From Dinghuibacter sp035492835 (GTDB lineage: Bacteria > Bacteroidota > Bacteroidia > Chitinophagales > Chitinophagaceae), in the NCBI RefSeq assembly GCF_035492835.1, contig NZ_DATJIY010000032.1, positions 1 to 38,038 of the forward strand: a stretch of 38,038 nucleotides of DNA, read 5' to 3'. The position numbers and the translations under genes were made by a program. Positions 1 through 6,623 of this stretch are shown one piece after another. The stretch's first letter is position 1; every line of letters starts with the position of its first letter. The notes beneath the pieces are model-generated. The model had not been told where the DNA came from. It did no database searches and saw nothing but the letters and a program-made list of their open reading frames with translations.

Positions 1-12
1 GCTTTTTTTGGC

Positions 13-65
13 AAAAAAAACGGCGTGCAGAAGGTCAGGCACCCCGCCCCCTTCGGCCTACACGC
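13..65 (-). terminator. Candidate rho-independent terminator, minus strand
   Basis: Read on the minus strand, two short paired segments (GCGTG with CACGC, GAAGG with CCTTC) form an interrupted stem followed by CG and eight T. It lies about 345 nt beyond the riboflavin synthase stop and could end that transcript. The stem contains unpaired bases, so support is moderate. Confidence 0.4.
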
Positions 66-219
66 TTAGGACAGAGAAGATGCGGTGCGCTGGGGTGTAT
101 ACGGATGTATTTCGGTGCGGTACCGTTTGGCCGGTACGTCATTGGCGGGATTTTGGACTGGTTGGCCGGCGTTGACTGGGAGAGGGGGGCGGCGCGGGGT
201 AGTTTTGAGAAAAAATCTC

Positions 220-489
220 ATGAAAAAGATTCAGCAATTCGCGAAGGGGGCGCTGCATCGGGCGCGACGGTTTATTGATGATACGAAAAGGCGGCAGGCG
301 CGACAGCGGAGGGAGATGGTCAGCCGGATTACGCTGGCGGACCTGCGGGAGGCGGCGCAGTCGATGGATATGGAGGTCGTGTGTGGATTTATTCCAAAGA
401 AAGGCGGGTTCAGGCGCGGGAAGCGGCGGCGACGTGCAGCGAGGCTTGCCGCTGAACGTACTTTCCGATCATATCGAATTCCAGATTGA
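220..489 (+). pseudogene. Remnant resembling mobile mystery protein A (C-terminal part)
   Basis: An ATG at 220 opens 89 codons. Residues about 36-61 contain ITLADLREAAQSMDM followed by a GFIPKKGG-like segment. From memory this matches the stretch after the helix-turn-helix in mobile mystery protein A, a small Xre-like regulator often paired with the Fic-domain protein mobile mystery protein B. The helix-turn-helix itself is not recognisable. The rest is an arginine-rich tail that runs 80 bp antisense into the riboflavin synthase gene, and no partner B gene is visible. I therefore read it as a decayed or truncated relic. It could also be a chance ORF in GC-rich DNA with a coincidental match. 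The region 66-219 shows nothing else I recognise. Confidence 0.35.
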
Positions 490-1018
490 CCGGGTCGCCG
501 GGACGGAGGTCCTGCATGGTGGTGTGCGTGTAAGTATAGGGGATGATGGCCACGCTAAAGGCGTCGACATCTACGTCGAAAATGGTGAGGCTGATCCCGT
601 TGAGGCTGATGGAGCCCTTTTCGATGACAAGGGGTGCGAAGGACGGGGAAAACCGAATGCGATATTCCCAGCTGCCCTTCATATCCTGGTAGCCCGTGCA
701 GACGCCGGTGGTATCGACGTGGCCCTGGACGATGTGACCGTCGAGGCGGCCCCCCTGCTGGAGACAACGCTCGAGGTTGACCAGGCCGCCCTCGGTCCAG
801 GTGTTCAGCGTGGTTTTGTCCAGGGTTTCCTGGATAGCGGTGACCCGGTGCCTGTCGTCCCGGACTTCTTCCACCGTCAGGCAGACGCCGCTGTGCGAAA
901 CGCTCTGGTCCACCCGGAAGCCGGAGGACAGGGGAGAACTTATCCAAAATGTCTTATTGGAACCGGAGGTGCTGAAAGAGTGGATTTTACCCAGGGCTTC
1001 GATGATACCAGTGAACAT
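410..1018 (-). CDS. ribE: Riboflavin synthase, alpha subunit
   Basis: Riboflavin synthase dismutates two 6,7-dimethyl-8-ribityllumazine molecules to riboflavin and a pyrimidine product, the last step of riboflavin synthesis in the cytosol. The 202-residue protein has the family length and begins with the hallmark MFTGIIE. It consists of two lumazine-binding repeats: the first carries SVSHSGVCLTVEE, the second (from about residue 95) carries GHIVQGHVDTTG and SISLNGISLTI. A conserved GKYVQRQ lies near the C-terminus. The ATG at 1018 is chosen because it gives the MFTGIIE start; a GTG two codons upstream is less likely. The gene is divergent from rpsU, about 80 bp away, and no other riboflavin gene is nearby. 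The symbol follows common usage; ribC is used in some species. Confidence 0.95.
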   Translation of the reverse strand: MFTGIIEALGKIHSFSTSGSNKTFWISSPLSSGFRVDQSVSHSGVCLTVEEVRDDRHRVTAIQETLDKTTLNTWTEGGLVNLERCLQQGGRLDGHIVQGHVDTTGVCTGYQDMKGSWEYRIRFSPSFAPLVIEKGSISLNGISLTIFDVDVDAFSVAIIPYTYTHTTMQDLRPGDPVNLEFDMIGKYVQRQASLHVAAASRA

Positions 1019-1064
1019 GGGCACAAATTTCGGGAATTCATGCCGGAAATAAACTGGTAAGTAT

Positions 1065-1072
1065 TATCTTTG
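1065..1072 (+). promoter_or_regulatory. Bacteroidota-type -7 element for rpsU
   Basis: TATCTTTG fits the phylum consensus TAnnTTTG and lies 26 nt before the rpsU start codon, implying a very short leader. A clear TTTG element at the -33 position is not visible, so the call rests on one half of the promoter. Confidence 0.5.
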
Positions 1073-1098
1073 CAGTCCCAAAAAGTAGTAAAAAGATT

Positions 1099-1296
1099 AT
1101 GCTTATTATTGATTCCAAAGATTGCGAAAACATCGACAAGGCCCTCAAGAAGTACAAAAAGAAATTCGAGAAGGCCAAAATCCTGTTGCAATTGCGTGAA
1201 CGCCAGTCCTTTACCAAGCCGTCGGTGCGCCGCCGGACCGAGGTCCTGAAGGCGGTTTACCGTCAGCAACTGGCCAACGGCGAAATTGAAAAATAG
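1099..1296 (+). CDS. rpsU: 30S ribosomal protein bS21
   Basis: bS21 is a small basic protein of the 30S subunit that binds near the 3' end of 16S rRNA. The 65-residue product has the usual length. It contains the family pattern of an N-terminal strand (MLIIDSKDCENIDKALKKYKKK begins it), followed by a lysine/arginine-rich helix with RERQSFTKPSVRRRTEVLK. It starts at the only ATG in a suitable place, 26 nt after a -7 promoter element, and no Shine-Dalgarno sequence precedes it. A strong terminator hairpin follows 24 nt after the stop, so it is probably transcribed mainly as a single gene, with limited read-through into the recombinase gene. Confidence 0.93.
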   Translation: MLIIDSKDCENIDKALKKYKKKFEKAKILLQLRERQSFTKPSVRRRTEVLKAVYRQQLANGEIEK

Positions 1297-1320
1297 GTCC
1301 TGACGACCACAGCCATAGCG

Positions 1321-1365
1321 TATTGATAGCGGTAAAGCACTACCTTTACTGCTATCAATATTTTT
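1321..1365 (+). terminator. Strong rho-independent terminator between rpsU and xerC
   Basis: TATTGATAGC at 1321 pairs perfectly with GCTATCAATA at 1351. The inner halves GGTAAAG and CTTTACT extend the stem to 17 bp with a single G-U pair, around a six-base loop. Five T follow directly (1361-1365) and the next base is the A of the xerC start codon. It should stop rpsU transcripts, and in any read-through RNA it would bury the xerC translation start. Confidence 0.85.
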
Positions 1366-2268
1366 ATGCCCGTTACCGACTCTCCCCCGCATATTGCCGA
1401 GTTCCTGGCCTATCTTCAGTGGGAGAAGCGGTATTCCCCTCACACCATCCTTTCTTATCAGAACGACCTTACGGCCTGTTTCGGCTACCTGTCGACGGAA
1501 TATTCCGTGACGGACCCCTGGGAGGTGGAATCTGGTTTTGTCCGGACCTGGCTGGCCACCCAAAAGGAAGCCGGGTTGACCACCCGGAGCCTGCGCCGGA
1601 AGATCTCGGCCCTCAAATCCTACTTCAAGTTTTACCTCCGCAAGGGCGTCATTACGCGTAACCCCATGGGCGTCATCGTGTCTCCAAAAATGAGCCGGCG
1701 GCTTCCCGGTTTCGTAGGCGAAAAGGACATCCAGGACCTGCGCCGGGTCGAATTCCCCCCGGGTCTGGAGGGCGAGACGCACCGATTGATCCTCGCGCTG
1801 TTCTATCTGACCGGGATGCGGCTATCGGAGCTCGTACAATTAAAAGAGAGTCAAGTAGATATTTCCAAATCGGTGGTCAAGGTCCTGGGTAAGGGGAACA
1901 AAGAACGCGTTATCCCCGTCGACCCTGCCTGGATGGAACGCATCCGGTTGTACCGTGACATGAAAACGCGCGACATAGAAGCCCCCAATCGAGAGCGGTT
2001 GCTGGTGAGTGCAAAAGGCAAGCCGCTGTATGCCAAATACGTATATAGGGTTGTTAAACACTATTTATCAATGGTGACGACCATCGACAAGAAGAGCCCG
2101 CACGTCCTGAGGCATACCTTCGCCACGCATTTACTCGAACGCGGGGCGGACCTCAACGCAGTGAAGGAGTTGCTGGGGCACGCCAGTCTTGCGGCCACCC
2201 AGGTGTACACCCATAATTCTATCGAAAAACTCAAACAAGCGTTCGCAAAGGCTCATCCCAAAGCCTGA
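1366..2268 (+). CDS. Tyrosine recombinase, XerC/XerD type
   Basis: This enzyme probably resolves chromosome dimers by site-specific recombination at dif, working with a second Xer protein. The 300-residue product has the two-part Xer layout. An N-terminal core-binding (SAM-like) domain spans about residues 10-100 and includes EKRYSPHT. The catalytic domain follows. The active-site set is visible: Arg152 in TGMRLSE, Lys176 in GKGNKER, His246 and Arg249 in HVLRHTFATHLLERG, His272 in LLGHASLAATQ and the nucleophile Tyr281 in VYTH. The single-gene setting and full conservation favour a housekeeping Xer over a phage integrase, but XerC and XerD cannot be told apart here. The ATG at 1366 is the only plausible start and touches the T-tract of the preceding terminator. 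Confidence 0.92.
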   Translation: MPVTDSPPHIAEFLAYLQWEKRYSPHTILSYQNDLTACFGYLSTEYSVTDPWEVESGFVRTWLATQKEAGLTTRSLRRKISALKSYFKFYLRKGVITRNPMGVIVSPKMSRRLPGFVGEKDIQDLRRVEFPPGLEGETHRLILALFYLTGMRLSELVQLKESQVDISKSVVKVLGKGNKERVIPVDPAWMERIRLYRDMKTRDIEAPNRERLLVSAKGKPLYAKYVYRVVKHYLSMVTTIDKKSPHVLRHTFATHLLERGADLNAVKELLGHASLAATQVYTHNSIEKLKQAFAKAHPKA

Positions 2269-2430
2269 CTGGGCCTACTAATTTTTGCGGTAGGTTCACA
2301 AAATTCCTTGCATAATTTTTGGCTGTAAACTCCGCATGGACTACCTTAATAGACCTGTGGTGCTCATGGCACCGCCGCACATTTGACGCCGAAGTTCTTT
2401 ATTTATTATTCACTTTAAAATTGCGTTGTT

Positions 2431-2760
2431 ATGAACGTAAACATTCAAACAGTAAGGTTTGATGCGGACAGCAAATTGTTGGATCATGTGAGCAAAAAAG
2501 TGAGAAAGCTGGACAACTTCCACGACCGGATAACAGCCGTGGAGGTATTTCTAAAGCTGGACAACGTGGTACACCAGATCAAGGACAAGATCGCCGAAAT
2601 CCGGGTACTTGTTCCCCGACACGAATTCTTCGTAAAGCAATCCTCCAAGTCGTTCGAAGCCTCCTTCGACAGTGCCCTGGAATCTTTGATAACCCAAATA
2701 AAGCGACAAAAGGAAAAGACAAAGACAATGATACCCCTGGTCATCCCGACGAACGAGTAG
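2431..2760 (+). CDS. hpf: Ribosome hibernation-promoting factor, short HPF/RaiA type
   Basis: HPF/RaiA proteins bind the decoding centre of idle 70S ribosomes in slow growth. The 109-residue protein has the short-form length, with the N-terminal S30AE/sigma-54-modulation domain only. Its pattern is typical: MNVNIQTVRFDAD at the start, a helix with LLDHVSKKVRKLDNF, then strands with AVEVFLKL and KIAEIRVLVPRHEFFV, then a helix with SFEASFDSALESLITQIKRQKEK. The long-form C-terminal dimerisation domain is absent. A terminator follows 17 nt after the stop. The 162 nt before the gene hold no exact TAnnTTTG element. Proteins of this family often sit before the tRNA-tuf cluster in this phylum, as here. 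Confidence 0.9.
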   Translation: MNVNIQTVRFDADSKLLDHVSKKVRKLDNFHDRITAVEVFLKLDNVVHQIKDKIAEIRVLVPRHEFFVKQSSKSFEASFDSALESLITQIKRQKEKTKTMIPLVIPTNE

Positions 2761-2777
2761 CCAGGTCATTTTTTCAG

Positions 2778-2825
2778 TCCGGCAATGGGCGCCTCCACCG
2801 AGAAACCTATTGCCGGATTTTTTTT
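2778..2825 (+). terminator. Rho-independent terminator after hpf
   Basis: TCCGGCAAT (2778-2786) pairs perfectly with ATTGCCGGA (2809-2817) and eight T follow at 2818-2825. It separates hpf from the tRNA-tuf operon. Confidence 0.85.
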
Positions 2826-2845
2826 GCCCTGGACCGCCACAAAAT

Positions 2846-2875
2846 TTTGGGTTTAAAAGTTTTCCCTTACCTTTG
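2846..2875 (+). promoter_or_regulatory. Promoter of the tRNA-tuf operon
   Basis: TTTG at 2846-2849 and TACCTTTG at 2868-2875 are separated by 18 nt, matching the -33/-7 promoter of Bacteroidota. The first tRNA begins 100 nt downstream. Confidence 0.7.
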
Positions 2876-2975
2876 CCATCCCGAAAATGGCATGACTTAG
2901 TCCCCAGGTTCGTCAAGTTCTTTACAGTAGTGCGTTACAGCCGTAAAAAAAGGCTCGGGGCAAAAACGTGATCAC

Positions 2976-3048
2976 GCCACTTTAGCTCAGCTGGTAGAGC
3001 AACTGATTTGTAATCAGTAGGTCGTTGGTTCGATCCCGACAAGTGGCT
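2976..3048 (+). tRNA. tRNA-Thr (anticodon TGT)
   Basis: The acceptor stem GCCACTT pairs with AAGTGGC. The anticodon stem ACTGA/TCAGT encloses loop TTTGTAA with anticodon TGT, and the T-loop is TTCGATC. The discriminator is T and CCA is not encoded. It is the first of four tRNAs ahead of tuf, a conserved arrangement in Bacteroidota. Confidence 0.96.
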
Positions 3049-3121
3049 CCGGTAGGGCATTTTGAGAAACAGATGAAGCGTAGCGTGAGGCTACATTTGA
3101 CATATTGAAACCGGATTATCC

Positions 3122-3204
3122 GGGCAGGTTCCAGAGCGGCCAAATGGGGCGGACTGTAAATCCGCTGTCTTTCGACTTCAGTGGTTCGAATCCACTCCTG
3201 CCCA
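3122..3204 (+). tRNA. tRNA-Tyr (anticodon GTA)
   Basis: The acceptor stem GGGCAGG pairs with CCTGCCC. The anticodon stem GCGGA/TCCGC encloses loop CTGTAAA with anticodon GTA. The long variable arm gives 83 nt, as expected for a class II tRNA. The T-loop is TTCGAAT and the discriminator is A. Confidence 0.96.
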
Positions 3205-3283
3205 CCGCTTATAATGGCCCTTCGGGCGGCGCACCCGTGGTGCGCCATTCGCCTTGATCGGCTGTTGTAAAGTTTTTTGTCTT

Positions 3284-3359
3284 GCGGAAGTAGCTCAATT
3301 GGTAGAGCGATAGCCTTCCAAGCTATAGGTTGCGGGTTCGACCCTCGTCTTCCGCTCCA
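3284..3359 (+). tRNA. tRNA-Gly (anticodon TCC), CCA encoded
   Basis: The acceptor stem GCGGAAG pairs with CTTCCGC. The anticodon stem ATAGC/GCTAT encloses loop CTTCCAA with anticodon TCC. The discriminator T3356 is followed by CCA at 3357-3359. The tRNA-Thr (TGT) in this cluster lacks an encoded CCA. Confidence 0.95.
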
Positions 3360-3411
3360 ATGACATGGCGGCTGTCCACAAGGCGGCTGCCGTAAAAGGT
3401 ATTAAGACTAA

Positions 3412-3483
<72 letters not shown>

Positions 3484-3513
3484 CTGAGAATATTTAGGTT
3501 GAAAAACCGCAAA

Positions 3514-3540
3514 ACCCCGTGGGCGGCATCCCCATGGGGT
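3514..3540 (+). promoter_or_regulatory. Leader hairpin before tuf
   Basis: ACCCCGTGGG (3514-3523) pairs with CCCATGGGGT (3531-3540) through ten pairs including one G-T, around a seven-base loop. No T-tract follows, so it is not a standard terminator. It lies 36 nt before the tuf ATG and may mark RNA processing between the tRNAs and tuf, or control of tuf. Confidence 0.5.
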
Positions 3541-3576
3541 AAACAAATTTTAACCACAACTTAAAAAACGATAAAA

Positions 3577-4764
3577 ATGTCTAAAGAGACCTTTAAGAGG
3601 GAAAAACCCCACGTCAACGTAGGTACCATCGGTCACGTTGACCACGGTAAGACTACTTTGACGGCCGCCATCACGTCGATTCTGGCGAAGAAAGGCTGGG
3701 CTGAAGCAAAGAAGTATGATGAAATCGACGCTGCGCCCGAGGAGAAAGAGCGTGGTATCACCATCAATACTGCACACGTAGAGTACCAGACGACCAACCG
3801 TCACTACGCGCACGTGGACTGCCCTGGTCACGCTGACTATGTGAAGAACATGATCACCGGTGCCGCCCAGATGGATGGCGCCATCCTAGTTGTGGCTGCA
3901 ACCGACGGCCCCATGCCCCAAACGAAGGAGCACATCCTCCTGGCCCGCCAGGTAGGCGTTCCCCGTATCGTGGTCTTCATGAACAAGGTTGACCTTGTTG
4001 ACGACCCCGAACTGCTGGAGCTCGTTGAAATGGAAATCCGCGAACTGTTGAGCTCCTACGGCTTCGACGGCGACAATACCCCCATCATCCAGGGTTCCGC
4101 TACCGGCGCCCTCGCTGGTGAAGACAAATGGGTAAAGGCCGTCGAGCAGCTGATGGATGCTGTAGATAGCTACATCCCCCTGCCTCCCCGTCCGATCGAC
4201 CAACCCTTCCTCATGTCCGTGGAAGACGTCTTCTCGATCACGGGTCGCGGTACCGTTGCCACCGGTCGTATCGAGCGCGGTATCATCAAGGTTGGTGAGC
4301 CCGTCGAAATCGTCGGTCTGATCCCCGAGCCCCTGACTTCCACCGTAACCGGTGTTGAAATGTTCAAGAAGCTCCTCGACGAAGGTCAGGCAGGTGACAA
4401 CGCCGGTCTGCTCCTGCGCGGTATTGAAAAGAAGGACATCCGTCGCGGTATGGTTATCGTGAAACCGAAGTCCATCACTCCGCACACCGAGTTCAAGGCT
4501 GAGGTATACGTACTGAGCAAAGAAGAAGGTGGCCGTCACACGCCCTTCTTCAACAAGTACCGTCCTCAGTTCTACTTCCGCACCACGGACGTAACCGGTG
4601 AAGTCGAGCTGAACGCGGGCACCGAAATGATCATGCCTGGTGACAACACCTCGCTGACCGTTAAGCTGATCGCCCCCATCGCCATGGAAAAAGGTCTGAA
4701 ATTCGCTATCCGCGAAGGTGGCCGTACCGTAGGCGCTGGTCAGGTAACCGAGATCCTGAAATAG
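3577..4764 (+). CDS. tuf: Translation elongation factor EF-Tu
   Basis: EF-Tu delivers aminoacyl-tRNA to the ribosome as a GTP complex. The 395-residue protein has the normal length and all three domains. The GTPase domain (about residues 10-205) shows the P-loop GHVDHGKT, the switch I region with RGITINTAHVEY, the switch II motif DCPGHADY and the base-recognition motif NKVD. Two beta-barrel domains follow, with GRGTVATGRIERG near the start of domain 2 and YRPQFYFRTTDVTG in domain 3. Codon use looks strongly biased, as expected for an abundant protein. It follows four tRNAs and precedes tRNA-Trp, secE and nusG, the standard order in this phylum. No Shine-Dalgarno sequence is visible; the A-rich stretch before the ATG is typical of Bacteroidota. 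Confidence 0.99.
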   Translation: MSKETFKREKPHVNVGTIGHVDHGKTTLTAAITSILAKKGWAEAKKYDEIDAAPEEKERGITINTAHVEYQTTNRHYAHVDCPGHADYVKNMITGAAQMDGAILVVAATDGPMPQTKEHILLARQVGVPRIVVFMNKVDLVDDPELLELVEMEIRELLSSYGFDGDNTPIIQGSATGALAGEDKWVKAVEQLMDAVDSYIPLPPRPIDQPFLMSVEDVFSITGRGTVATGRIERGIIKVGEPVEIVGLIPEPLTSTVTGVEMFKKLLDEGQAGDNAGLLLRGIEKKDIRRGMVIVKPKSITPHTEFKAEVYVLSKEEGGRHTPFFNKYRPQFYFRTTDVTGEVELNAGTEMIMPGDNTSLTVKLIAPIAMEKGLKFAIREGGRTVGAGQVTEILK

Positions 4765-4775
4765 TCGGAAATTCA

Positions 4776-4783
4776 TATCTTTG
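4776..4783 (+). promoter_or_regulatory. Possible -7 element before tRNA-Trp
   Basis: TATCTTTG matches the phylum -7 consensus just after the tuf stop codon. A matching -33 TTTG is not clear, so an internal promoter for tRNA-Trp-secE-nusG is only possible. Confidence 0.35.
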
Positions 4784-4809
4784 TCCGGACGGCTTTGTGC
4801 CGTCCGGAC
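4783..4809 (+). terminator. Perfect hairpin between tuf and tRNA-Trp
   Basis: GTCCGGACGG (4783-4792) pairs perfectly with CCGTCCGGAC (4800-4809) around a seven-base loop. The following bases (TATTTA) are only a weak T-tract. It could be a leaky terminator that lowers transcription beyond tuf, or a processing signal 5 nt before tRNA-Trp. Confidence 0.5.
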
Positions 4810-4814
4810 TATTT

Positions 4815-4885
4815 ACGGGCTTAGTTCAATGGTAGAATAGAGGTCTCCAAAACCTTTGATCGTGGTTCGAATCCGCGAGCCCGTG
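4815..4885 (+). tRNA. tRNA-Trp (anticodon CCA)
   Basis: The acceptor stem ACGGGCT pairs with AGCCCGT. The anticodon stem GAGGT/ACCTT encloses loop CTCCAAA with anticodon CCA. The T-loop is TTCGAAT and the discriminator is G. Its place between tuf and secE is conserved in Bacteroidota. Confidence 0.95.
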
Positions 4886-4893
4886 CAGTTAAG

Positions 4894-5094
4894 ATGTTGA
4901 AAATGAACAAGATTCTCACATATTGTAAAGACTCGTACCGCGAATTGGTCGAGAAAGTGACCTGGCCGACCTGGGCCCAGCTGCAACAATCCACGACAAT
5001 CGTCCTGGGGGCTACTGCGCTGATCACCTTCCTGGTTTGGGTCATGGACGCGGCCATATCCCGGATACTGCAAGCCTTTTACTCAATTATATAA
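4894..5094 (+). CDS. secE: Preprotein translocase subunit SecE
   Basis: SecE clamps the SecY channel in the inner membrane. The 66-residue protein is the short, single-span form. An amphipathic N-terminal helix contains the conserved ELVEKVTWPTW motif, followed by one transmembrane segment (about residues 35-55). The ATG at 4894 lies 8 nt after tRNA-Trp; an in-frame ATG at 4903 is an alternative start. Its stop overlaps the nusG start by one base (TAATG), which indicates translational coupling. Confidence 0.95.
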   Translation: MLKMNKILTYCKDSYRELVEKVTWPTWAQLQQSTTIVLGATALITFLVWVMDAAISRILQAFYSII

Positions 5095-5678
5095 TGATGG
5101 AAGAGGTTATAAACCAGGAAGTAAAAGAGAAAGAGAAGGAGACCAAGTGGTATGTGCTCCGCGTCGTCAGCGGCAAGGAGCGCAAGGTGAAAGAGTACCT
5201 GGATAAGGAAATCTCCCGGAGCGGATGGGGCGACCTGGTCAAACAGGTTTTCCTGCCCATGGAAAAGGTTTGGAAAGTACAGAATGGGAAAAAGGTAATG
5301 CGCGAACGGAACTATTACCCCGGCTATGTATTTGTCGAGGTAGTGGTAGGCAAGATGAACGACGACATCCGGGACGCCATTAAAAATACCACGAACGTCA
5401 TTCACTTCCTTGGCAAGGACGATCCTATCGCCCTGCGTAAGTCGGAAGTCAACAAGATGCTCGGCAAGGTCGACGAAATGTCCGACATGGGCGTCACGAT
5501 GAGCGAACCGTTCATTGTCGGCGAGACCATCAAGATCATCGACGGGCCGTTCAACGACTTCAATGGCGTGATCGAAGAGGTCAACGACGAGAAGAAGAAG
5601 CTGAAGGTCGCGGTGAAAGTCTTCGGACGGGCGACGCCGGTGGAATTGAACTACATGCAGGTAGAGAAGCTGGCGTAA
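5094..5678 (+). CDS. nusG: Transcription termination/antitermination factor NusG
   Basis: NusG binds RNA polymerase and links it to the ribosome or Rho. The 194-residue protein has an N-terminal NGN domain: KWYVLRVVSGKERKVKEYL at its start, and NYYPGYVFVEV further on. The C-terminal KOW domain (about residues 140-194) contains GETIKIIDGPFNDFNGVIEEV. The reading frame is open upstream into secE, but the ATG at 5094 is chosen because it follows the secE stop with a one-base overlap and gives the family start; an ATG at 5097 is equally possible. A terminator follows 25 nt after the stop. In most relatives rplK comes next, but here the accessory block intervenes. Confidence 0.97.
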   Translation: MMEEVINQEVKEKEKETKWYVLRVVSGKERKVKEYLDKEISRSGWGDLVKQVFLPMEKVWKVQNGKKVMRERNYYPGYVFVEVVVGKMNDDIRDAIKNTTNVIHFLGKDDPIALRKSEVNKMLGKVDEMSDMGVTMSEPFIVGETIKIIDGPFNDFNGVIEEVNDEKKKLKVAVKVFGRATPVELNYMQVEKLA

Positions 5679-5703
5679 TTTCGCCGCTTGGATATATGTT
5701 TTT

Positions 5704-5732
5704 AGGGAGCCTTTTCGGGCTCCTTTTTTTTT
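5704..5732 (+). terminator. Rho-independent terminator after nusG
   Basis: GGAGCC (5706-5711) pairs with GGCTCC (5718-5723) across a short loop and nine T follow. It closes the secE-nusG transcript before the accessory block, so rplK cannot depend on read-through from nusG. Confidence 0.85.
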
Positions 5733-5739
5733 GTGCCCG

Positions 5740-5783
5740 CGCTACCATCATTCGGGCCTGGGGTTCCGAGGTCTATGGTAGCG
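5740..5783. repeat. Inverted repeat at the 3' end of the minus-strand operon
   Basis: CGCTACCAT (5740-5748) and ATGGTAGCG (5775-5783) are perfect inverted copies with 26 nt between them. The right arm overlaps the last codons of the hydrolase gene. No T-tract follows on the minus strand, so it is a weak terminator candidate, or a trace at the edge of the accessory block. Confidence 0.45.
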
Positions 5784-6618
5784 GCGTAACTATTTGCTTC
5801 GAAGTGCCGAGGCCGTCTATGCCGAGCTCGACAATGTCGCCTTTTTTGAGGTAAATGGCGGGTTTAAAACCGAGGCCAACACCGGCGGGAGTACCGGTAG
5901 AAATTACGTCGCCGGGGAGGAGCGTCATGAACTGGCTCACGTAGGAGACCAGGAACGGGACGTTGAAAATCATGTTCGAGGTATTGCCATCCTGGAAGGT
6001 CTTGCCGTTGACGGTGAGCCATAGACGGAGGGAGTCGAGGGCAGGCATCTCGTCGGGTGTTGCCAGCCAGGGGCCGAGTGGGGCGAAGCTGTCGCAGCTT
6101 TTGCCCTTGACCCATTGGCCGCCGCGTTCGATCTGGAAGGCGCGTTCGCTGTAGTCGTTGTGTAGGGCGTAGCCGGCAACATAAGAGAGGGCGTCGGCTT
6201 CGCTGACATAGGTGGCGCGTTTGCCGATGATGACGGCGAGCTCCACTTCCCAGTCGAGCTTTTCGCTGTTGCGGGGGATATAGACGGGGTCGTTGGGACC
6301 GCAGAGCGCGGTGGTCGATTTAAAGAATATGATGGGCTCCTTGGGGATCTCGGCTTTGGTTTCGCGTGCGTGGTCGGCATAGTTGAGACCGATGCAGATG
6401 ATCTTGGAAGGGCGGTCGATGGGGGAGGCCCAGCGCTCGGTGGCGGGGACTTCGGGGAGGGTGCGACCGGGAAGCCACGTGCGCAGCCGGGAAGGACCGT
6501 CGGTGGCAAAGAATTGCTCGGTATAGTCTTCGCCGAAATCGGCGGTGGAATAGCGTTTGCCGTCTTTGTAGATGCCGGGTTTCTCGGCGCCGGTAGCGCC
6601 ATAACGAATGAGCTGCAT
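5773..6618 (-). CDS. Fumarylacetoacetate hydrolase family protein, probable 2,4-diketo-3-deoxy-sugar-acid hydrolase
   Basis: The 281-residue protein has the FAH fold signature. A short N-terminal domain is followed by the catalytic domain from about residue 70, with ICIGLNYADHARE and PIIFFKSTTALCGP. LDWEVELAVIIG carries the metal ligands Glu124 and Glu126, HNDYSER carries Asp155, and STGTPAGVGLG lies near the C-terminus. Members next to a fuconate-type SDR often cleave 2,4-diketo-3-deoxy-L-fuconate or -rhamnonate to pyruvate and L-lactate; that substrate is inferred from the neighbour. Acylpyruvate hydrolase or another FAH activity is possible. It is the last gene of a minus-strand operon, starting 5 nt after the dehydrogenase stop. 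It is cytosolic, with no signal peptide. Confidence 0.87.
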   Translation of the reverse strand: MQLIRYGATGAEKPGIYKDGKRYSTADFGEDYTEQFFATDGPSRLRTWLPGRTLPEVPATERWASPIDRPSKIICIGLNYADHARETKAEIPKEPIIFFKSTTALCGPNDPVYIPRNSEKLDWEVELAVIIGKRATYVSEADALSYVAGYALHNDYSERAFQIERGGQWVKGKSCDSFAPLGPWLATPDEMPALDSLRLWLTVNGKTFQDGNTSNMIFNVPFLVSYVSQFMTLLPGDVISTGTPAGVGLGFKPAIYLKKGDIVELGIDGLGTSKQIVTPLP

Positions 6619-6623
6619 GTGGA

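Noticed and set aside
275..1060. Plus-strand open frame of 261 codons across the riboflavin synthase gene
   Set aside because: It is antisense to a clear riboflavin synthase and its translation has no family features.
2982..3248. Minus-strand 88-codon frame over the tRNA genes
   Set aside because: It runs through tRNA-Thr and tRNA-Tyr. Similar spurious proteins in databases derive from tRNA clusters.
3886..4776. Minus-strand open frame of 296 codons antisense to tuf
   Set aside because: Shadow of the strongly biased tuf codons; the product is low-complexity and unlike known proteins.
5970..6602. Minus-strand 210-codon frame inside the hydrolase gene
   Set aside because: It overlaps the FAH gene in another frame, and its proline/serine/alanine-rich translation is typical of a GC-rich shadow frame.
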